DNA from: Phytophthora colocasiae
Taxonomy: Eukaryota; Oomycota; Peronosporomycetes; Peronosporales; Peronosporaceae
Length of the DNA stretch: 64,000 nucleotides
Assembly: GCA_018806915.1 (NCBI GenBank)
Contig: JAGKQI010000059.1
Location: 1,240,001-1,304,000 of the forward strand
Reading direction: 5' to 3'
Below the pieces are notes generated by a model. That model searched no databases. It was not told the DNA's origin and saw nothing but the letters and a program-made list of their open reading frames with translations. A program made the translations under genes and the position numbers. Each line of letters starts with the position of its first letter. Position 1 is the stretch's first letter. This document shows, piece after piece, positions 59,082-64,000 of the stretch.

Positions 59082-59890
59082 ATGCCGCCGCATCATCTCG
59101 CGCAGAAGATTCTTGTTGTCTTCGTGGATGGAGAAGGAGACGTCGCCTCGCCTGTGTTCGACGATGTAGCTGCGCGAGGCTGCAGTGGTTTCCTGGTGCT
59201 GTCGGATCCGAAGCAGAGCGATTTGTCGGCGCTGTTGGGCATACAAGGCGAGGACGATCAAATTGCGTACGTTAAAAGTATCTATTTAGGGACATAAATG
59301 CTTGGACTAAACTTTGTGTTGTTATCAGATACCCAAAGGTGCCCATTTCATTCTACAGTGCATCTGATTCCGCATTGCAACTTGCCATGAATGCTGGAGT
59401 GCAATCGGTACACAAAGAATCAGAAGAGACCAAGAATCAGATTGTGTCATTGCTAGCAGACCCAGAGATCCCCAAGGCGCTAGCTTTCGTCTACATTTCG
59501 TTGGGCAATGAATCTCTGGCTGAGGACCACTGGGTGACGTCGTTAGTATCGGAACTGGCTGAGCAGCACCAAGCGGACGGCAGTAGCAAAGTCTTTGTGT
59601 CGATTGTGAGAACTGCTACTCAGAGAGTGACGGAGCCATCAGAGCCTCATCCTCTTCGACCTCAGCAGAGCTACAACAAATGGGACCACAAGTACCCAGA
59701 GTTTGACTCAGATCCTCGCCGCCGCCTTGTTTTCACCAGTTTGTTCCAGGATCAGACACGTCGAGACTTGGTGCAGACGTTTAACGAAGCAGAGGTTGAC
59801 AGCCTTGGAGGGTATGGAGCAATGGACGCTCGTGTGTTCATGAAGGAGATGGCGTTCCGTCTTGGATGTGCACCGAAGTATGGCGCATGA
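59082..59890 (+). CDS. Conserved-looking protein of unknown function
   Basis: Two exons, 59082-59266 and 59329-59890, with a 62-bp GT-AG intron; 248 residues. The start ATG lies 11 bp after an Inr-like tcattttc. The N-terminus [20 protein letters not shown] is a beta strand followed by an Asp, reminiscent of the first metal-binding strand of alkaline-phosphatase-fold enzymes, but I see no other motif of that fold and do not claim activity. The rest is mixed alpha/beta ([19 protein letters not shown]) and the end is distinctive: [20 protein letters not shown]. No signal peptide or membrane helix. I do not recognise the family. Confidence 0.75.
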
Positions 59891-60957
59891 GCATACCTTC
59901 TCGGCTTAAACTGACCAGCATAGTTTGGTTGTTGGCGAAGATCTGTCCGTTTCAAGAACGGCGGTTTCGGTGGGTTTAAGTCGTGTCTTCAAGGATTCGG
60001 AACATGGCTACAGCGAACAGTCTCTCGCAGGTGCATTCACCGCTAAAAAATATCGTGAAAATAATAGTTGCTGGGAACGAAAGATGCTTACTGTTTGTTT
60101 TTGGACAGAGTGCTAGATTTGACATGTGTGAAGCCAGTGGCTTCAAGCCACCTAAGCCAACCATTTGGACTGAGTCTGCCAAGTTGACGTAAGGACTGAG
60201 GATACTATTAGGCACGCTTCAACACGCGTCTAGTGCCTAAGCTAAGTGCAATTTAACTCACGTCTCGACGGCGATCCATCCTGTCGCCATCAACTTCGTA
60301 TCCGCGACATTACCTTGACGGACCGTAAGCGGACGAGGCAGCCGTATGTCGTTAAAAGGTCTGATTTTGCCACTCTTATCATTATCAGCAGCCTCGCTCA
60401 ACTGCAGCATGACATGCAAGTGAAATTTCCCTAGGAAATTGTGAGCGTAGCGCAGCAAACAAGAGTAAGGCTGAAAAATTACGTCTTCGACTGGCAGTGA
60501 TAAACGAATGGCTATGGCAGTCGAAGACGTATTTTTTCATCCATTTTTTCAAGTACTCCGAAGATCTTTCCGGATGGGGCAAGAGCGGCTGAACGAGGGC
60601 ACAAGTGCAGGTATCCGTTGGTAAGTTACACGGACTTGGGGTCGTCATCAACCCCCTGTGCTTAGTGGTCTGGAGCAAGATAACAATCGATCCTCCCGAC
60701 ACTTCCTAGGCAACGCGAAGAACATTACCGGCAGGTCAATTCGTTAAGAACATCATCACCCGTGCAGCGTTGGAGCCCAGTCGGGAAGTAGTACCATAAG
60801 GGCTCACCTCGTCGAGCCTCGAGGTCCTCGAGGCTCTTGATCGTCAAAAATCACTCGTCAAACGAGACATGAGCACCTTTTGAAAGGCTAGGGAAGCCCT
60901 TCCCCGGTGAGCCATTCGAGACTCGCCCGCCACCTTTGTCCGTGGCTGTTGGTCAGT
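59891..60957. other. Intergenic with three inverted repeats
   Basis: No gene supported. Inverted repeats: TTAGGCAC/GTGCCTAA at about 60208-60239; a 13-bp perfect pair ACGTCTTCGACTG (60481-60493) and CAGTCGAAGACGT (60518-60530), extended by A and T runs on the outside; and GAGCCTCGAG-GTC-CTCGAGGCTC at 60814-60836. The second is the strongest and could be a small foldback remnant; the third lies in the promoter region of the next gene. Confidence 0.7.
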
Positions 60958-60971
60958 TCATTTTGCAATTC
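60957..60971 (+). promoter_or_regulatory. Inr/FPR core promoter of the armadillo protein gene
   Basis: TTCATTTTGCAATTC fits GCTCATTYYNCAWTTT at nearly every position of the core. It lies 24 bp upstream of the ATG at 60996 and so supports that ATG as the start, although the frame is open further upstream. Confidence 0.7.
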
Positions 60972-60995
60972 GCCTCCACAGTCGCAAACCTTCCA

Positions 60996-63900
60996 ATGGA
61001 TCTCGCACTCACCGCCGTCGAGGGTCTCCGCCAGATCTACGACTTGGTCGACGCCATCCGTCGTCAACGCTCGCAGAACCGCAAGACGTACATGCGGATG
61101 ATGCAGATCTACGTCGAGTTGCAGTCGGAGCCTGTTCGGGCCAACCCGACGCTGCAACGCACCCAAGCGATCGAGAGATTCGCCTATGCAGTGGCCATGT
61201 TCTATGACCATCTGCAGAAATACCATGATATGCATCGAGTCGTACGGATCTTCAAGTGGGCCAAGATGGAGGACAGTCGACTCCACGTCGTCGAGGAAGT
61301 GGACAGACTCTTCCAGATGCTCAACCTCGCGACGACCGTGACGGTCATGGAGGGACACGCTGCGGCGGCTTCGAACGCTGCGAGACTATTCGCCAAGATT
61401 GAGGATCTGCACAGTGAGATCCGACTTACGCACGACCAGATCCACGCCGCTCTTCTGGCCGACAAGCAGCAATTCCGGGTGGTGGACTCCACCGTGGAGA
61501 ACGATGTCGTCAGACGTGGTCTCAACCGACAAGCTCCGTTGAAGAGCTATGGCCGAATTGTGCTGGACAAGAAATTGTCGATGAGAGACGAGAACGAACC
61601 GGAGAGTGAGTTTGAGCCTGAAGAGAAGACAGCGGTGGCAGATGAGCGTGCGGCTGAAGAGTGGATCGGCTCCAAGACGTTGCCGCTGATTAAGAAGATC
61701 GAGTTGGCGGAACTCAAGCAGCAAGCTGTAAACGAGGAGGAAGAGGAGAAGGAACCGTCGGAGGTTTTAAGTTCTACCGACGAGGAAGAAGAGAAGGAGC
61801 AACAACTTGAACAAGAAGAAGAAGAAGAGCCTGAGCAACAGCTCGTTGGCGAGTTAGAAGAAGTGGAAGGTGAAGAGAAGGAGCAACAACTTGAACAAGA
61901 GGAAGAAGAAGAGCCTGAGCAACAGCTTGAGTTAGAAGAAGTGGAAGGTAAAGAGAAGGAGCAACAACTTGAACAAGAGGAAGAAGAAGAGCCTGAGCAA
62001 CAGCCCGAGTTAGAAGAAGTGGAAGGTGAAGAGAAGGAGCAAGGCGATCTGGAGCTTGTGGTTTTCAACTCTGATGACAAGGAAGAAGTTGAGGAAGAGA
62101 AGGAACCTCAAGAGAAGGAACAACCGATTGGCCAGGAGGCTGAACTTCAAGTGGAGGATGAGGGCAAATCGCAGAACGACCAGCAACTTGTGACGACACA
62201 GCACGCGGTTGACGTTGTGGTGGAGAATCAACAAGAAGAGGAAAAGGAGATCAATCTGGAGATTCTGGTACCAACGGAAGACCAGCAACAACAAGAGAAT
62301 GAAGAGAAGATCGAGTCATTGGCACAAGTTGAGGAGGAAGAGGAGACCAATCTGAAGCCAGATCTGGATCATAATGGCGTGGACGAGGTGGGAGATCAAC
62401 GAGAAGAAGAGGAGATGGATCCACTGGCACAGACAGACGAGAAAGTCGATCCGACTCTTTCTCCTCAGCTCAGTTCCTCTTCTCTACTGGAAGATTCCTC
62501 GGTTCCGCTTCTCATCAAACTCCTGGGATCCGGAGAAGCAACAATTCAAGAAACGGAGGAAGCTCTCCTGGATCTCATCGCCAAATGCGTCTCCAATAGT
62601 AATCGAGTACAAGTGTACAAGACCAAGGGGATCCCTGTGCTCCGGGAGATCGTACGCTCCAGTGAGAGCTACTTGGCTCAGCTCTATGCGCTCCATTGTT
62701 TGAGTTGGTTCACTTTCTCCTTCTCGAAAGTGCGGGAAGCTGAGTTCGAGGAGCTCCAGGCCTGTGTCCGAGAGCCAACACACTCGGAGATGCTATTGCT
62801 CCTGCATGAGCTTCAGAACGGCGACGAACACGAGAAAGAGGTCGCAGTTCTACAGTGCTCCTGCTTGGCGACTCGAGGGGATGGAGAAGCTTTACGTCGA
62901 CTTGGAGTGTTCCCTCTTCTAATTGATCTGCTGACGAACGGTACTGCCAACCAGAAACTGTGGGCTACAGAAGCTCTGGTGAGCGACAGTGACGAAAGCT
63001 GTATGGAAATCACCAGTGAAGGAAGGAGCCATCCCTCCTCTCATTGCTCTTCTGCGGTCAGGCACGGACATGCAGAAGCAGGAGGCCGCCTATGCGCTGG
63101 GCAATTTGGCTGCGAACGACGCTACAACTCGTGCTAAAATCGCCCGTGAAGGTGCGATTCCCCCAATGGTGGAGTTTGTGAAAGCTGTTGCCGACGCGCA
63201 GAACCAGTGGGCAGTGTATGCTCTTGGCTTCCTATCGGTCAATAATGAAGAAAACCGTGTGTTGATCGCCCAAGAAGGCGCGATTCCTCCTCTTGTCGCG
63301 CTTCTAAAGACAGGAACAAGAGCTCAGAAGCAGTGGAGTGCGCATACAGTGATGCAAACCGAGTGGAAATCACAGAGCAAGGGGCAATTGGTCCACTGAT
63401 TGAACTTCTTCGATCCGGAACAGCCATGCAGAAGCAGAGAGCGGCATTCGCGTTGGGGAATTTGGCGTGTGATAACGAAGTGGGATCCGAATTCGACGAG
63501 GCTATCCTGCCTCTGGTTGAGTTGGTTCGAGTGGGCTCCGATACCCAGAAGGAGGACGCAGCATACACTTTGGGCAATTTGGCTGCCAACAATGACGGAA
63601 GACGTGTTGAGGTCGGACGGAAAGGAGCGATCGCACCGTTGGTGGAGCTGCTACGGTCTGGCAATGACGACCAGAAGCAATGGGCAGCGTTCGCACTGAG
63701 GTGTTTGGCACACAACAATGACGAGAACCGTGTGGCGATTATGGACGAAGGAGCTGTTCCGCTGCTTGCTGCCCTTGTAGAAGGAGGAACCGATGAACAG
63801 AAGGAACAAGCTGCTCATGCTCTGAAACATCTTACTGAAGAAGATCGCAATGAATTCAGTGCGGACCGAATCATGACGCCACTGATGGGCTATCTACGAG

Positions 63901-64000
63901 CTGGCGTTGCTTCTCAGAACGCGAATGTGATTGCGGCTTTGAACTCACTGGGGACTGTGCGAGAAGGAGTGATGCCACTTTTTCACGAATTCATGACGCC
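60996..64000 (+). CDS. Armadillo-repeat protein with N-terminal MLKL/HeLo-like helical domain (partial)
   Basis: It runs off the window end. Start ATG 60996 (MDLALTAVEGLRQIYDLVDA). Residues 1-115 look like a four-helix bundle of the MLKL/HeLo type (RSQNRKTYMRMMQIYVELQ; ERFAYAVAMFYDHLQKYHD; LHVVEEVDRLFQMLNLA). A coiled coil follows (about 120-160), then a Glu/Gln-rich acidic region of about 300 residues with 26-residue repeats, then armadillo repeats from about 62490 (GAIPPLVALLKTGTRAQKQW type). The ARM frame is disturbed twice: near 62985 it shifts, and near 63350 it returns to the first frame; each time 4-8 residues of the AL-GNLA motif are missing. The frame is open from there to 64000. It is either a decaying copy or has small assembly errors. 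ARM repeats bind proteins; HeLo-type domains can act on membranes. Joint function unknown. Confidence 0.75.
61791..62040 (+). repeat. Coding 78-bp tandem repeat (26 residues)
   Basis: The word gagaaggagcaacaac recurs at 61791, 61875 and 61953, with a partial copy at 62031 (spacing 84, 78, 78). Each unit encodes EKEQQLEQEEEEEPEQQ followed by a LEEVEG spacer. It is a minisatellite in the acidic linker of the armadillo protein, likely to vary in copy number between strains. Confidence 0.88.

Noticed and set aside
62980..63017. Possible intron explaining the first frame break in the armadillo gene
   Set aside because: It would be about 38 bp, well below the 56-64 bp of the other introns, and splicing it would not restore the missing repeat motif.
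1..64000. CRISPR arrays, operons, bacterial promoters
   Set aside because: Nothing of the kind is visible; introns, LTR retrotransposons and flagellar IFT genes show a eukaryote.

Overview
The window reads as a piece of a Phytophthora-like oomycete genome. The evidence is: compact genes with roughly 56-64 bp GT-AG introns, matches to the oomycete Inr/FPR core promoter a few tens of bases upstream of several ATGs, a secreted RXLR-like protein, flagellar transport genes, and Ty3/Gypsy families of the kind that fill Phytophthora genomes. It divides at about 46.25 kb into a gene-poor transposon nest on the left and a gene-dense block on the right.

Left part (1-46254). A decayed Ty1/Copia gag fragment lies at 450-782. 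The rest is one stack of nested LTR retrotransposons whose borders can be read to the base from target-site duplications (TSDs). I call them A to E. Element A (Ty3/Gypsy, + strand, 1209-46249, TSD ttttt) was hit twice. Element C (Gypsy, - strand, 6717-15817, TSD ggtcg) landed in its pol, and element B (Gypsy, + strand, 18354-46190, TSD ctagg) landed in its 3' LTR. C carries a piggyBac-like non-autonomous insert (9355-10294, TTAA), which itself carries a perfect 100-bp foldback. B was hit in pol by D (Gypsy with two RNase H domains and a chromodomain, - strand, 23392-45725, TSD tcta). D was hit in pol by E (gag-only, non-autonomous relative of D, - strand, 26730-34512, TSD gaca). A's integrase, linker and chromodomain, B's chromodomain and D's chromodomain can each be followed across the inserts.

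Three features of the nest stand out. (1) A and C, in LTRs, genes and spacers alike, are tiled with perfect local inverted repeats (stems about 6-12 bp). D and E show a related pattern built from family-specific complementary words. B and the host genes do not show it. (2) A and C carry a long antisense gene that starts just inside the 3' LTR and runs through the opposite strand of the pol linker and chromodomain; D has an antisense ORF in the same place without the overlap. (3) Gag and pol of A, B and C lie in the -1 frame relation, with a slippery run followed by a stem-loop at the junction.

Right part (46255-64000). After about 1 kb without a visible gene come, in order: a small secreted RXLR-like candidate with a membrane segment and polythreonine tail; a five-exon Tubby-like protein; a five-exon IFT122 gene (IFT-A complex of the flagellum) 119 bp downstream of it; two tandem MATE transporters on the minus strand; a two-exon protein I do not recognise; and an armadillo-repeat protein with an N-terminal four-helix domain resembling MLKL/HeLo domains, running off the window end. 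The Tubby/IFT122 pair is functionally coherent, because in animals the Tubby-family protein TULP3 works with the IFT-A complex to bring membrane proteins into cilia.
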